Assembly: GCA_028583685.1 (NCBI GenBank)
Contig: JAMXIF010001210.1
Coordinates: 12,806,924 to 12,870,923 of the forward strand
DNA length: 64,000 nt
Direction of reading: 5' to 3'
Source of the DNA: Petaurus breviceps papuanus
Lineage: Eukaryota > Chordata > Mammalia > Diprotodontia > Petauridae
A model generated the notes under the pieces. It made no database searches, was not told where the DNA came from, and saw nothing but the letters and a program-made list of their open reading frames with translations. How positions within the stretch are numbered: position 1 is the first letter of the stretch; every line of letters starts with the position of its first letter. Below are positions 10,605 through 21,239 of this stretch, piece by piece. A program made the position numbers and the translations under genes.

Positions 10605-11666
10605 ATGAGCAGGCAAAGGAAACAAAGCAGACAGAAGATTCCAACGTTACACTCCTATTTTGGGGACAAGAAGGAGCAAGGCATGGAACAGGAGGAAATC
10701 AGTGAAGTCAGAACTCCTGCACCAAAAGCTTCAAAGGAAAATAGGAGCTGGTTACTGGCCATAGAGGACCTTAAGAAGAAGATAAGAGAAATGGAGGAAA
10801 AATTGGGAAGAGAAATGAGAACTATGCAAGAAAATTATGAAATGAGAGTCAACAGCCTGACTGAGGAAAATAATACTTTAAAAAACAGACTGACTCAAAT
10901 GGCAAAGGAGGCTCAAAAAGGCAATGAGGAGAAGAATGCCTTAAAAAGCCAAATTTGCCAGATGGAAAAAGAATCTCAAAAGCTCACTGAAGAGAATAAT
11001 TCCTTCAGAATTAGATTGGAGCAAATGGAAGCTAGTGACTTTATGAGAAATCAAGATGATGTTAAACAGATCCAAACAAATAAAGAATGGAAGGCAATGT
11101 GAAATATCTCATGGGGAAAACCACTGACCTGGAAAATAGATCCAGGAAAGATAATTTAAAAATTATTGAACTACCAGAAAGCCATGATCAAAGTAAGAAC
11201 CTAGAAAGCATCCTCCAGGAAGTTCTCAAAGAAAACTGCCCTGATGTTTTAGAACTGGAGCTCAAAATAGAGTTTGAAAGAATCCACTGATCACCTCCTG
11301 AAAAAAGATCCCCAAAAGAAAACTCCTAGGAATATTATAGCCAGGTTCCGGAATTCCCAGATTAAGGAGAGAATATTACAAGCAGCCAGGAAGAAACAAT
11401 TTGAATATTGTGGAAACACAATCAGGATAACCCAGGATCTGGCAGCTTCTACACTGAGGGATCAAAGGGCTTGGAATGTGATATTCCGGTGGTCAAGGGA
11501 TCTGGGATTAAAACCAAGAGTCACCTACCCAGCAAAACTGACTATCATGTTTCAGGGGAAAATATGGTCATTCAGTGGAATAGAGGACTTTCAAGCATTC
11601 TTGCTGAAAAAACCAGAGTTGAATAGAAAATGTGACATTCAGATACAAGAAGCAAGAGAAGCATGA
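10605..11666 (+). pseudogene. HAL1 ORF1 (L1 ORF1p-like RNA-binding protein), broken
   Basis: The ATG at 10605 opens MSRQRKQSRQKIPTLHSYFG. A coiled coil follows (roughly residues 50-155, with heptad repeats around KKKIREMEEKLGREMRTMQE). Then come the RRM-like block with LENRSRKDNLKIIELPES and the C-terminal domain with PRNIIARFRNSQIKERILQA and YPAKLTIMFQGKIWSF. The stop is TGA at 11664-11666. The frame is lost near 11080 (a one-base deletion compared with copy 2, where AAATGAAAGAATGG reads through) and again near 11290 by a premature stop. The upstream GTG at 10566 is in frame, but ATG 10605 fits the second copy. Confidence 0.85.
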
Positions 11667-12489
11667 GAAGGTAAACAGGGAAAAGAAATCATAAGGAACT
11701 TATCAAAGTTGAACTATTAACATTCCTACATGGAAAAACAATAATTGTAACTTATGAAACTTTTCTCATTAGTTGGAGGGATTAGAAATATACATATATC
11801 TATATATGAGGGTATATGGGCATATGAATACATATGTGTATGTGTGTGTATATATGTTTACAGGTATACACAGATAGAGGGCACAGGACCAATTTAACAG
11901 GAAGGGACGATACTTAAAAAGGTGAAATTAAGAGGTGAGAGGAATATACTGAGAGGAGATGGGGAGAGACAGTTTGGGGTAAACTATCTCATACAGAAGA
12001 GGCAAGGGAAAATGGTTACAATGGAGGGGAAGAATAGGAAGGCAAAAGGGAATGGGTCAACCTTATTCCCATTGAATCTGGCTTGAGGAGGGAGTGAAAT
12101 ACACACTAAATAGAGTATCTCACCCTCCAGGAGAATGGGGGGGAAGGGGATGAGAAGGGGAATGATGGAAAAGAGGGTAGGCTGGGGGAGAGGGAAGTTG
12201 GAAGCACCCACTTTGAAAAGGAATGGATCAGGGTGGAGAGTGGAGCGGGTGGGAGGTGGGATGAGGGTGGAGAGTGGAGCAGGTGGGAGGTGGAATGGGA
12301 GGGAGGGAAGTGTAGTCAGTCTTTTACAATATATCTACTATGTTGTTGTTTTGCATTAGCCACACATGTACAACCTATACTGAACTGCTTGTCTTCCCAG
12401 TGGGGGTGGGTGATGGGGAAGGAAGGGAATGAATCTGGAATTGAAAGTTTTAAAATCAAATATTCAAATATATATATGTACATATATAT

Positions 12490-12498
12490 GTTTGTGTG

Positions 12499-12531
<33 letters not shown>

Positions 12532-12540
12532 CACACACTA
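12490..12540. repeat. (TG)n/(AC)n microsatellite in HAL1 3' part
   Basis: An alternating TG run followed by TATATACACACAC. It sits inside the HAL1 3' untranslated part; copy 2 has a shorter TATATACACACACAC at the matching place. Confidence 0.9.
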
Positions 12541-12819
12541 TTATTAATACCATCTTACATGTAATTGGGAAATAAGATATACAGGCACTGGCGCATAGAT
12601 ATCCACTGGAGAAGTTGAAAGATGTATGGTAGAAAATATGGGAGAGAGCATATTGGAGGAGGGGATATCCTGTGGGACTGCTATTTTGGGGCGGTGGGTA
12701 GGGGAAAAACGGGGAGAAAATTTGTAACTCAAAATCTGGCAGAAAAGAATGATGTAAATCAGAAGTTAATAAAGCATTTTTTTAAGTAAAAAAAAAAAAA
12801 GAAAAAAAAAGCAACTGGA

Positions 12820-12996
12820 GGGGCAACTAGGTGGTATAGTGAATAAAGCACCGGCCCTGGAGTCAGGAGGACCTGAGTTCAAATCTGGTCTCAGACACTT
12901 AACACTATTAGCTCTGTGACCTTGGGCAAGTCACTTAACCCTGATTGCCCTGCCTTCCACCTCCACAAAGGAACCCTCCCCCCAAAAAAAGAAAAG
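12820..12996 (+). mobile_element. Marsupial CORE-SINE in HAL1 A-tail
   Basis: GGGCAACTAGGTGGTATAGT head, GAGTTCAAATCTGG, GGGCAAGTCACTTAACCCTG and a C/A-rich tail. Target-site duplication AAAAAGCAACTGGA at 12806-12819 and 12997-13010. It is inserted at the 3' end of HAL1 copy 1. Confidence 0.92.
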
Positions 12997-13129
12997 AAAA
13001 AGCAACTGGAAAGGTAAGAGAATGAGTTTAGTATAGTATCATGGAATTCAGGCAGGATGACAGATTTAGGGATGGTAATGGTAATTTGAAGATCTTCCCT
13101 GCCCCTTAATAGGCCAAATGTAATCACAT

Positions 13130-13520
13130 GGAGCCTGTAGTGGGAGGAGTTTGCTGAAGGGTGAAGCAGAGCCCAGAGGAAGCTGGGAGTCAGAACAAGT
13201 TAGCATGGTGGAAGAGAGAGGACGCAGGCAAGGAGACAGGTGGGCTCGGATTTGTTTGTTTGTGGGAAGGCTAAAGTATGGTGTGGTCCCTGCTGTGTTA
13301 TGGTGTAGTAACTTCTTGATATGATGGATTTAACTTTCTGGTGCTGGGATCTGGCTTTCTGGTGTCTGAATAAATGTTTTGCTTCTATTTTATATATGGA
13401 GAAATCTGCCATATTTTGTGATTCAGAACTATGCTGGCATATTTATAGTTGCCACTGGTGCTGTGAATATTGCACTGGCGCTACAGGGGTGAAAGGGATG
13501 TATGAAGTTACTGAATACAT
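13130..13520. other. Intron segment, origin not recognised
   Basis: Slightly GC-richer stretch with a purine-rich block (13140-13245), an AATAAATG signal near 13368 and no ORF of note. It could be an unrecognised repeat; I could not assign it to a family. Confidence 0.4.
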
Positions 13521-13524
13521 ATTT

Positions 13525-13752
13525 GTTAAGTCGCTTTTCAGCTGTGTTTGATTCTTCTTTACCCCATTTGGAGTTTTCTTGGTAAAAACTTCCAGCTCAA
13601 TTTATAAGGAAAATGAAGCAGAGATTTAAGTTTAAGTGACTTGCCCAGGGTCACATAGCTAGTACGTGTGTGAGGCTGGATATGAACTCAGAAAGATGAG
13701 TCTTCCTGACTCCAGGCTCCATACTCTATCCATTGTGCCACCTAGCTTCCTT
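13525..13752 (-). mobile_element. RTE-tailed SINE, nearly complete, diverged
   Basis: Reverse-complement order: ACCCCATTTGGAGTTTTCTT, then GTGACTTGCCCAGGGTCACA, TGAACTCAGAAAGATGAGTC and TATCCATTGTGCCACCTAGC. The first block is the RTE 3' tail, the rest a CORE-SINE head and body, as in marsupial SINEs mobilised by RTE. Confidence 0.8.
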
Positions 13753-13759
13753 GAGTATA

Positions 13760-14455
13760 TGTAATCCTGAACCTTTTTAAAGACTAAGAAACTGAGGCCC
13801 AGAGTCAGAATAGGAAAAGAGCTGAGATTTAACTCAGGCCCTTTAACTTTGGGAAAAAGTTCTAAAAAAAACTGGTAGCTAACAACCTGAGAAGAGGATA
13901 GTCTCAGAAACAGCCATTAGATTTGACAATACGATTTCTGAAAAAGAAGCTTTGTTCAAAGTAGGAATAAAAACCAGATTTGAAGAAATTAAGGAGAGGA
14001 TGGGATGGTAAAGAATTTGTAGTTTAAAGTAAACATTACTGCTAGAGAGAAAAACTATGTATGGCTTGCTCTTATTGACTGTTTTAATTTGCTTCATGTT
14101 AAAAAATGTAGTATATCCTGGCCTTAAGAGATGTGTAAAAATTTAAGTTATAATGCTAAGTGGATATATCTGACAGGAAACCAAAAATGAGACTGCCTAT
14201 AAACTGGTAAAAATATACCCAGTTCAAGTAGAGAGTGAATTCAGTTGAGCAAAATTCCTGAAGGCGTCAACATTGGTTTATAAATATATACTTAGCAAAA
14301 TGAATTTGGCTCTAAAGACATCAACTGAACTAATTTGTCTTTAGGCAAATTAAAAAAAAGACTACAAATAAGATTTCAAGAGTTATTCTCCAGTTCCTTA
14401 ATAGAGCACAGAGAAACACACAATAATGAGATGACCAATAATGTTAGATAGATAG
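13760..14455. other. CREB1 intron, no repeat recognised
   Basis: AT-rich intron sequence without a credible reading frame. A short MIR-like piece (GAAACTGAGGCCCAGAGTCA, near 13788) is the only repeat trace. Confidence 0.5.
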
Positions 14456-14459
14456 GGTA

Positions 14460-14610
14460 ATGACAAGCAGTGTGGCATAGGGGACAGAGCTGGTTTTGGA
14501 GTCAGGAAGGCCTGAATTCAAGTTCTGCCACTGACACATAACAGCTGTGTGACAACAGGCAAGTCACTTAACCTCTTAGTGACCTGGACAACTCCCTAAG
14601 ATTCTAAGTT
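14460..14610 (+). mobile_element. MIR/THER-like SINE
   Basis: AAGCAGTGTGGCATAGGGGA, TTTGGAGTCAGGAAGGCCTG, CAGCTGTGTGACAACAGGCA and AGTCACTTAACCTCTTAGTG give a well-ordered old CORE-SINE. Confidence 0.75.
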
Positions 14611-14929
14611 GAACAAATGGCGTTGATCAACAATGGTAGAGAAAATTTCCCCACTGGAGTTTTTTCAGGCTGAAGACACTGGTCCAGATATAACAAGAGT
14701 ACAAAAACAAAAAAGTAGAAAGATTATTACCACTGTCAATTTTGGCAAGGGAATTTGTGGAATTTTCCTTTTGTTATGGTTTGAGCAAGGGGGGATCTTC
14801 AGAGAACAAAGGCTGCTAAGGGCCATAAGGAGTATTTATATAATAAGGTAATATGGTAAAAAGAGCCTGGGACTAGTGTGCTACTAACTGAACTCAGTCT
14901 TTATTCCTAACACTTTAATTCTAAAGATG

Positions 14930-15050
14930 GTGTCCATTATTTCCAGGAGAACATAAACTCCCCAAGAGCTGAGGTTGTATATAATTTCAGAACACCAGTC
15001 TCTAAACACAGGGCCTTATACATAGTAGAGATTTAATAACTACTTGTTTG
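14930..15050 (+). mobile_element. L2 LINE tail
   Basis: GAGAACATAAACTCCCCAAG, GGGCCTTATACATAGTAGAG and ATTTAATAACTACTTGTTTG match the L2 3' end. It stops about 10 bases from the exon 5 donor site. Confidence 0.65.
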
Positions 15051-15061
15051 AATTTCTGTAC

Positions 15062-15162
15062 CTGTAGGAGGGCCGCCTTGAAAGAATTTCTCTTCTTTTT
15101 TGAGAATCTGTGACACTGTCTACTGATTCCTGTGAATCTTCACTCTCTGCAATAGTAGAAAT
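15062..15162 (-). CDS. CREB1: CREB1 coding exon 5: kinase-inducible domain with phospho-serine
   Basis: The exon encodes residues 88-120 and two bases of Arg121: ISTIAESEDSQESVDS, VTDSQKRREILSRRPSY. RRPSY contains Ser119 (Ser133 in the 341-residue isoform), the site phosphorylated by PKA, CaMKIV and RSK/MSK kinases that switches on CBP/p300 binding. The upstream acidic-serine cluster holds casein-kinase and GSK3-type sites. Acceptor TTTTTAG, donor CAG|GTAC; 101 nt, in phase with exons 3 and 6, so skipping of an alpha exon keeps the frame. Confidence 0.98.
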
Positions 15163-15429
15163 CTAAAAAGAAACAAAATTGTGCCACTTCAATTGAGTTC
15201 TGTTCACATAGTTATTTTACATATAAGTGGAAGTCAAGAACATGACCAACATGTTTCAGATGGAATAAAGGGTTTCACGAAAAAGATAAACACTGATTCC
15301 TTTTGTCTCAGTCCCTTACCATGTAGAGGGCAAATATTCTAGATCTATAACAGTTTGTCAATGTTAGGATATACCTAAATTCAACCTTCATGCTCAACAA
15401 AAAAAAGTACTGAAGGAAGTTAATCTCGA

Positions 15430-15530
15430 GTAGACAAGTCATTTAACTTTGGGTGCTTCAGTTTCCTCATCTGTAAAATGAAAGGCTCTGGAAGCTATGA
15501 TATCTTTTAGCTCTAAATTCTATGAATTCT
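15430..15530 (+). mobile_element. MIR/THER 3' half
   Basis: AGACAAGTCATTTAACTTTG, CTTCAGTTTCCTCATCTGTA and ATGATATCTTTTAGCTCTAA. Confidence 0.65.
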
Positions 15531-15889
15531 ACGAATGGATCAATTTTCCTTCTATCTGTTTATATTTTACTTTCTGGAAACCAAGACCATATTGCAAAAC
15601 TCCCATGGGGTTGAGGGGAGGAGAGACTGCCACTGTTCTGGCTGGTGAGTATGTCAAGAAGCCAGCTCTACCCAATCAGGGTACAGTCATGCTGCATTTG
15701 ACTTCCAGAGCTCTTCTTTCCCGTTACTATGTATATGGATGACCATACTCTTCAACTCCAACCTAGATGTCTGTTCTTGAACCATAATAAAATTAATTCT
15801 GCCATTGCTACTGGAAAGAGTGTGTCAATCTACTCTCCTACAGTTCCATTCATAATGCCTGGAACTTTTCAAAATAAAATACCTATCTC

Positions 15890-16015
15890 TGGCCAATACT
15901 TCTCATCTCCCTTTATCAGAATGTAATCTTCTTGAAGGCATGCTTGTTTTTGTATTTGTATCCTCAGCTCTTGGCAGAGTTCTGGGCACGAAGTTTAATA
16001 AATGCTTTTAAAAAT
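15890..16015 (+). mobile_element. L2 LINE tail
   Basis: CAGAATGTAATCTTCTTGAA, TATCCTCAGCTCTTGGCAGA and TTTAATAAATGCTTTT follow the L2 3' end order. Confidence 0.7.
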
Positions 16016-16589
16016 CTATGCATTAATTTTCATTTAAATGAAACTAATCAATAAATAGAATAAAAGAAAGCCTATCTCTATACCTAATTGTAATAAGCCT
16101 ACTTAATTATGTAAACTTTCTTGTTTGTAATAAGAATTGTACCATGTACTGATGGACATTGACAGCTGCTTCTGAAAGCAGGAATAGGCATGTTATGCTC
16201 TGGAAATCAGTCTAGCAAGTAAACTCAATCTTTGACAAACATTGCAACTCCAATACTTCCAAGAATCTTTTTTTTTTTTTTGGTAATCGAGGCACCCCCT
16301 CCACCAATGCAGATCATAACTCTTTTGTAAAATGTTCTTTGAAAACTGTAGAGGCCAAAAAAAAAAATCATCACTCAGCAGCCAGTATGGAGAAAGCCTC
16401 TCCAAACTTACTAAGCTTGTCCTTGAACAGCAGGAACAGACTATCACTGAGCATATATGCCAAACCTTTTCAGCCTGGCAAAACTTAAGCTATAATGATG
16501 TATTATCTAAAATCCTAATTATCTTCACAAGATGATTTATTAGAGTAGGGCTTCAGTAGAAAAGGACACATACTAGGATCTAGGTCTAA

Positions 16590-16710
16590 AGCTAGAGGGA
16601 CTGTAAGAGCTATTTAGTACCATTCTTTTATTTCAGAGATGAGGAAACTTAGGTCCAGGAACAAAGGTCACAAAGGAATTATCAGAGGCAGGACTGGAAG
16701 CCAGTGAGTC
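16590..16710 (-). mobile_element. MIR/THER-like SINE
   Basis: TCAGAGATGAGGAAACTTAG, GGTCACAAAGGAATTATCAG and GGCAGGACTGGAAGCCAG are the reverse complement of the MIR core and 3' half. Confidence 0.6.
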
Positions 16711-16744
16711 TTAAATTTTATGTAACAGTTGAAAAACAGCTTCC

Positions 16745-16905
16745 ACATGCACTATCAATCTATTTAATGTCTTTCTGAGGCTGGTATATCAGGGATTTTC
16801 TCCATTTTACAAAACAGGAAAATGAGGTTTTGAGAGGATAAGGTTTGTTTCCGTATTTAAACAGGCAGCATGAAGTAAATGGCAATGTTGGAACTTTGGC
16901 TTGGC
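16745..16905 (-). mobile_element. MIR/THER-like SINE, diverged
   Basis: TCCATTTTACAAAACAGGAA and AAATGAGGTTTTGAGAGGAT give the reverse-complement MIR 3' half; the rest is decayed. Confidence 0.5.
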
Positions 16906-16909
16906 TAGT

Positions 16910-17840
16910 CCTGCCTGATTTGAAGAATACTGAAGGTTGTACTTCAATATGTCAAGTACTTATGAGTACACTTCAATTTCATGTTATATGTGAATGAGGG
17001 AAAGTTGGCAAGGGTGGGTAAATGGAGATGCAGGTAAAGAGGGCAGTTACAGGAACGGGAGGAGGGAAGATGTTCAGCAGGCTCCAAGACTGAGGTGAGG
17101 TAAAGCAACCTTACTACATTAGACTGTTGCCTGGAGTTGTCCAAGATCTTGCTTATTTACATTGCCCTTCTTTGAAAGTGCTTAATTTTAGGTCAGAATC
17201 ATGGGCTAAATGCTGCCAGAATTTATTTATTTGAATGTTTAGGTAAAGTTAAAAATAGAACCATTTTTGGCCTTGATTTCCAAAGACAAGAAGACTGTCC
17301 TTTGGAAAGCAGAGGTGTCTCATTAAGAGGGGACTCAAAAAGTCCCTTCTTCAGCATGTAATAGCATCCCCACATACTAGAACTCTTTATGAGCATGGGC
17401 ATAAACGGTCAAGTACACTCACCTAGATTTTGTAGTTTTCAATACTATTATCATGCCTTTTTTTTTTGCTTCTTTATCCCAAATTATCCCTTAAACATGT
17501 AGGACTAGTCTTTTTAGTATTTGGGTCACTTAGCCCCACAGGAATCATGCAAGAAGGTCTTCATAGTCACTGGAATGTTATACAACTGTATATACTTAAT
17601 TGTAAATATTGGAAGTGGTCAATAGTTTGATATCTTTGTTTTTTAAAAACAAAACAAAAAACCTGACCTTTGAAATGCTAAACTATCCACTGATGTCTTC
17701 AATACTTCTTGGGAAGTTCTTGGGGAGGGAAAGTTATTTCCTGGCTGACCTTGGCATTAAATCATGCATTATCACTCCAAAGTCTGATCAAATCAAGTCA
17801 AAGATATAGTGGAGGTTCCACCCAACAGATGTGGTACATA
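16910..17840. other. CREB1 intron 3-5 segment, no repeat recognised
   Basis: AT-rich intron with T-runs near 17460 and 17640. Reading frames are short and without recognisable domains. Confidence 0.5.
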
Positions 17841-17856
17841 AGTTTAATTTTGATTT

Positions 17857-18021
17857 TTCTTTTTTTTGCTTTTTGGAAGAGGGAGGGCAGGGCAATTAGT
17901 ATTAAGTGACTTGCCCAAGGTCACATGGCTAGTAAGTGTTAAGTGTCTGAGGCTGGATGTGAATTCAGGTCTTCCTGACTCCAGGGCTGGTGCTCTACTC
18001 AGTGTGCCACCTAGCTGCCCC
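17857..18021 (-). mobile_element. Marsupial CORE-SINE
   Basis: Reverse-complement copy: T-rich tail, AAGTGACTTGCCCAAGGTCA, GAATTCAGGTCTTCCTGACT and GTGCCACCTAGCTGCCCC. Target-site duplication TAATTTTGATTT at 17845-17856 and 18022-18033. Confidence 0.93.
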
Positions 18022-18081
18022 TAATTTTGATTTCTTTACAGAAATTTGCTTTAAAGTAAACTTTAAAATGTTCTAAAGTCA

Positions 18082-18266
18082 GGGTGGCCGGGTGGCGCAG
18101 TGAATAGAGCACCAGCCCTGGAGTCAGGAGGACCTGAGTTCAAATGCAGCCTCAGACCCTTAAAATAGAAACTAGCCATGTGACCTTGGGCAAGTCATTT
18201 AACTCCAATTGCCCTACAAAAAGGAAAAAAAAGAAGAAACAAAACCTGGAATTAAAAAAAAAAACT
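18082..18266 (+). mobile_element. Marsupial CORE-SINE
   Basis: GGTGGCCGGGTGGCGCAGTG head, GAGTTCAAATGCAGCCTCAG, GGGCAAGTCATTTAACTCCA and an A-rich tail. Target-site duplication TTCTAAAGTCA at 18071-18081 and 18267-18277. Confidence 0.93.
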
Positions 18267-18320
18267 TTCTAAAGTCAAACTGCAGTTGTATTACAGAAGA
18301 GTAAAAGCTGACATTTGGTT

Positions 18321-21133
18321 AGAAGCAGCTCTGGCTTCCACCTTCCCCAAACCATGTAAAAAGGGAACTCTGAACAAACTTTGGAGCTGCAGAGCCGACA
18401 AAATGACACAGAGAAGCAAACCTCCTGCTGAGGAGAGCCCAGCAGGCTGGCAGGAATAGGCCAGTGCAGCTCTCTGGGAGCCCAGACTGGAAGGTTTTAG
18501 CCCCAAGGCGGGCCTGACCAGCTACTGGCTGGAGGGACTCCAGATCACTAGCACCTGTGGTGATCCAGAATTATCAACACATAGATGCTAAGGACAAAAT
18601 GAGTGGTCAGTGCAGTGTGGACTTTGGGACCCAGTAGGTGGGAGTGCATTGGCTTTTGCCCCCAGGGCAAGAAGCCACTGAGCCGTCAGGCACAGCCAGT
18701 GCCATGTGGCAGCTTCAGCTCCTGGCCTGCAGAGTGTAGGGGGACCAAGTGACCAGTCTGAGGGGTAATCCCTCTTGCTTTAACCTGCTTGGATCTGGAT
18801 TGCAGTCTAGGATGGAAGTCCTCTGGTGTGTGACCAGCTCACCAGACCGTGTGGAGGCTTCAGAGAAGGAACCCAACTAATACCTTTGGCAGCTGAGAAA
18901 ACCCCAGCGTTTGGGACAAAAGCTCCCCTGTCTGGTGGCAGAGTCCTACTGTGGCAAAAAGCCCAAAAGTCAAGTGACTGAGGGGCAACATGATCAGGCA
19001 AAGGAAACAAAGCAAACAGAAGATTCCTACATTAGATTCTTATTTTGGGGACAAAAAGGATCAAAGCATGGAACAGGAGGAAGACAGTGAAGTCAGAACT
19101 CCTGCACCAAAAGCTTCAAAGGAAAATACAAGCTGGTTACATGCCATAGAGGACCTTAAGAAGCAGATATGAGAAGTGGAGGAAAAATTGGGAAGAGAAA
19201 TGAGAACAATGCAAGAAAATTACAAAATGAGAGTCAACAGCCAGACTGAGGAAAATAATACCTTAAAAAACAGACTAACTCAATTGGCAAAAGAGGCTCA
19301 AAAAAGGCAATAAGGAGAAGAATGCCTTAAAAAGCCAAATTTGCCAGATGGAAAAAGAATATCAAAAGCTGAGGAGAACCATTCCCTCAGATTTAGGAAG
19401 GAGTAAAGGGAAGCCAGTGATTTTATGAGAAATCAAGATGATGTTAAACAGATCCAAACAAATGAAAGAATGGAAGGCAATGTGAAATATCTCATGGGAA
19501 AAACCACTGACCTGGAAAATAGATCCAGGAGAGATAATTTAAAAATTATTGGACTACTTGAAAGTCACGATCAAAGAATGAACCTAGAAATCATCCTCCA
19601 AGAAATTCTCAAGGAAAATTGCCCTGATATTTTAGAACCAGAAGGCAAAACAGAGGTTGAAAGAATCCACCAATCACCTCCTGAAAAATATCCCAAAAAG
19701 AAAACTCGTAGGAATATAATAGCCAGGTTCCAAAATTCCCAGATCAAGGAGAGAATATTACGAGCAGCCAGGAAGAAACAATTTGAATATTGTGGAAACA
19801 AAATCAGGAGAACGTAGGATCTGGCAGCTTCTACACTAAGGGATCAAAGGGCCTGGAAGATGGTATTCTGGAGGGCAAAGGAGATGGGATTAAAACCAAA
19901 AATCACCTACCCAGCAAAACTGAGTATTATGTTTCAGGAGAAAATATGGTCATTTAGTGGAATAGAGGACTTTCAAGCATTCTTGCTGAAAAAAAAAAAC
20001 AGAATTGAATAGAAAATTTGACATTCAGATACAAGAAGCAAGAGAAGCTTGAGAAGGTAAACAGGGAAAAGAAATCATAAGCCACTTATCAAAGTTGAAC
20101 TATTAACATTCCTACATGGAAAAATGATAATTGTAACTGATGAAACTTTTCTCAGTATGGAAATAGTTGAAGGGAATAGAAATATATATATATATATGTC
20201 TATATCGGAGGGTAAACGGGCATATGAATACATATGTAAATGTGTGTATATATGCTTAGAGGTATACATAGACAGAGGGCACAGGACCAATTTAACAGGA
20301 AGAGATGATACTTAAAAGGTGAAATTAAGAGGTGAGAGAGGAATATAATGAGAGGAGATGGAGAGACACAGAATGAAGTAAGCTATCTCATATAGAAGAG
20401 GCAAGGGAAAATGGTTACAATGGAGGGGAAGAACAGGAAGCAAAAGGGAAGGGGTCAACCTTATTCTCATTGAATTTGGCTCAGGGAGGGAATGAAATAA
20501 CACACTAAATGGGGTATCTCACCCTACAGGAGGATAGGGGGGAAGGGGATGAGAAGAGGGATGATGGAAGGGAGGGCAGGCTGGGGGGGAGGTTGGAAGG
20601 GAAGTTGGAAGCACTCACTTTTGAAAAAGGACGGGATCAAAGTAGAGAATAGAACAAGTGGGAGGTGGAATAGTAGGGAGGGAAATATAGTCAGTCTTTT
20701 ACAATGTATCTTCTATGTTAATGTTTTGCATTAACTAATATGTACAACCTATATTGAACTGCTTATCTTCCCAGTAAGGGTGGGTGACAAAAGAGGAAGG
20801 GAATGAATCTGGAATTCAAAGTTTTAAAATCAAATGTTAAAAATTATATATATACACACACACTATTATTAATACTATTTTACATGTAATTGGGAAATAA
20901 GATACAGGCACTGGGGCATAGAGATCCACCATGCCCTACTGGAAAGTTGAAGGGGGTATGGGAGAAGATATGGGAGAGACCAGATTGGAGGAGGAGATAT
21001 CCTGTGGGATTGCTATTTTGGGGTGGTGGGTACAGGAAAAACGGGGAGAAAATTTGCAACTAAAAATCTAGCAGAAATTAATGATGTAAACCAGAAGTTA
21101 ATAAAGCATTTGAAAAATGAAAAAAAAAAAAAT
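18321..21133 (+). mobile_element. HAL1 (half-L1) retrotransposon, copy 2, full length
   Basis: A 2.8-kb element flanked by a perfect 12-bp duplication TGACATTTGGTT (18309-18320 and 21134-21145). Order: 5' untranslated part (18321-18989), ORF1 remnant (18990-20052), 3' untranslated part, end AGTTAATAAAGCATTTG with poly-A. No ORF2 sequence lies between ORF1 and the 3' part. Sequence and order match copy 1 at 10093 throughout. The insertion site is just upstream of an older antisense L1 tail (21240). Confidence 0.92.
18990..20052 (+). pseudogene. HAL1 ORF1 remnant, copy 2
   Basis: The ATG at 18990 opens MIRQRKQSKQKIPTLDSYFG and runs about 60 residues to a TGA near 19170 (codon for Arg in copy 1). 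The coiled-coil region is then broken by further changes. From 19425 a 130-codon open stretch keeps the RRM-like and C-terminal blocks (KYLMGKTTDLENRSRRDNLK, NIIARFQNSQIKERILRAAR), ending at a TAG near 19815 where copy 1 continues. The ancestral stop TGA is at 20050-20052. Not functional. Confidence 0.82.
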
Positions 21134-21239
21134 TGACATTTGGTTGGGCCTCCTTTGAAATTCTTTAGATATTTGAATACAGATGAGTTCCACCAGACTC
21201 GGTCTCCCTAACAGAGATTACAAATGTTTGTCATCATGT

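Larger units (their letters stand above)
10093..12805 (+). mobile_element. HAL1 (half-L1) retrotransposon, copy 1, nearly full length
   Basis: The order is: 5' untranslated part (10093-10604), L1-like ORF1 (10605-11666), directly followed by a long 3' untranslated part with purine-rich blocks (11940-12430), a (TG)n tract near 12495-12527, and an end GTTAATAAAGCATTTTTTTA plus poly-A. There is no reverse transcriptase ORF. The same order occurs in the copy at 18321, so absence of ORF2 belongs to the source element: this is the definition of HAL1, which depends on L1 enzymes in trans. The 5' end lacks the first ~150 bases seen in copy 2. Confidence 0.88.

Noticed and set aside
12233-12547. 104-codon frame with Trp/Gly repeats and Val-Cys-Val-Cys end
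   Set aside because: It is the translation of purine-rich blocks and the (TG)n microsatellite of the HAL1 3' part.
13130-13520. Segment with an AATAAA-type signal, considered as a solitary LTR
   Set aside because: No TG...CA ends, target duplication or family resemblance could be shown, so no virus-like element is claimed.
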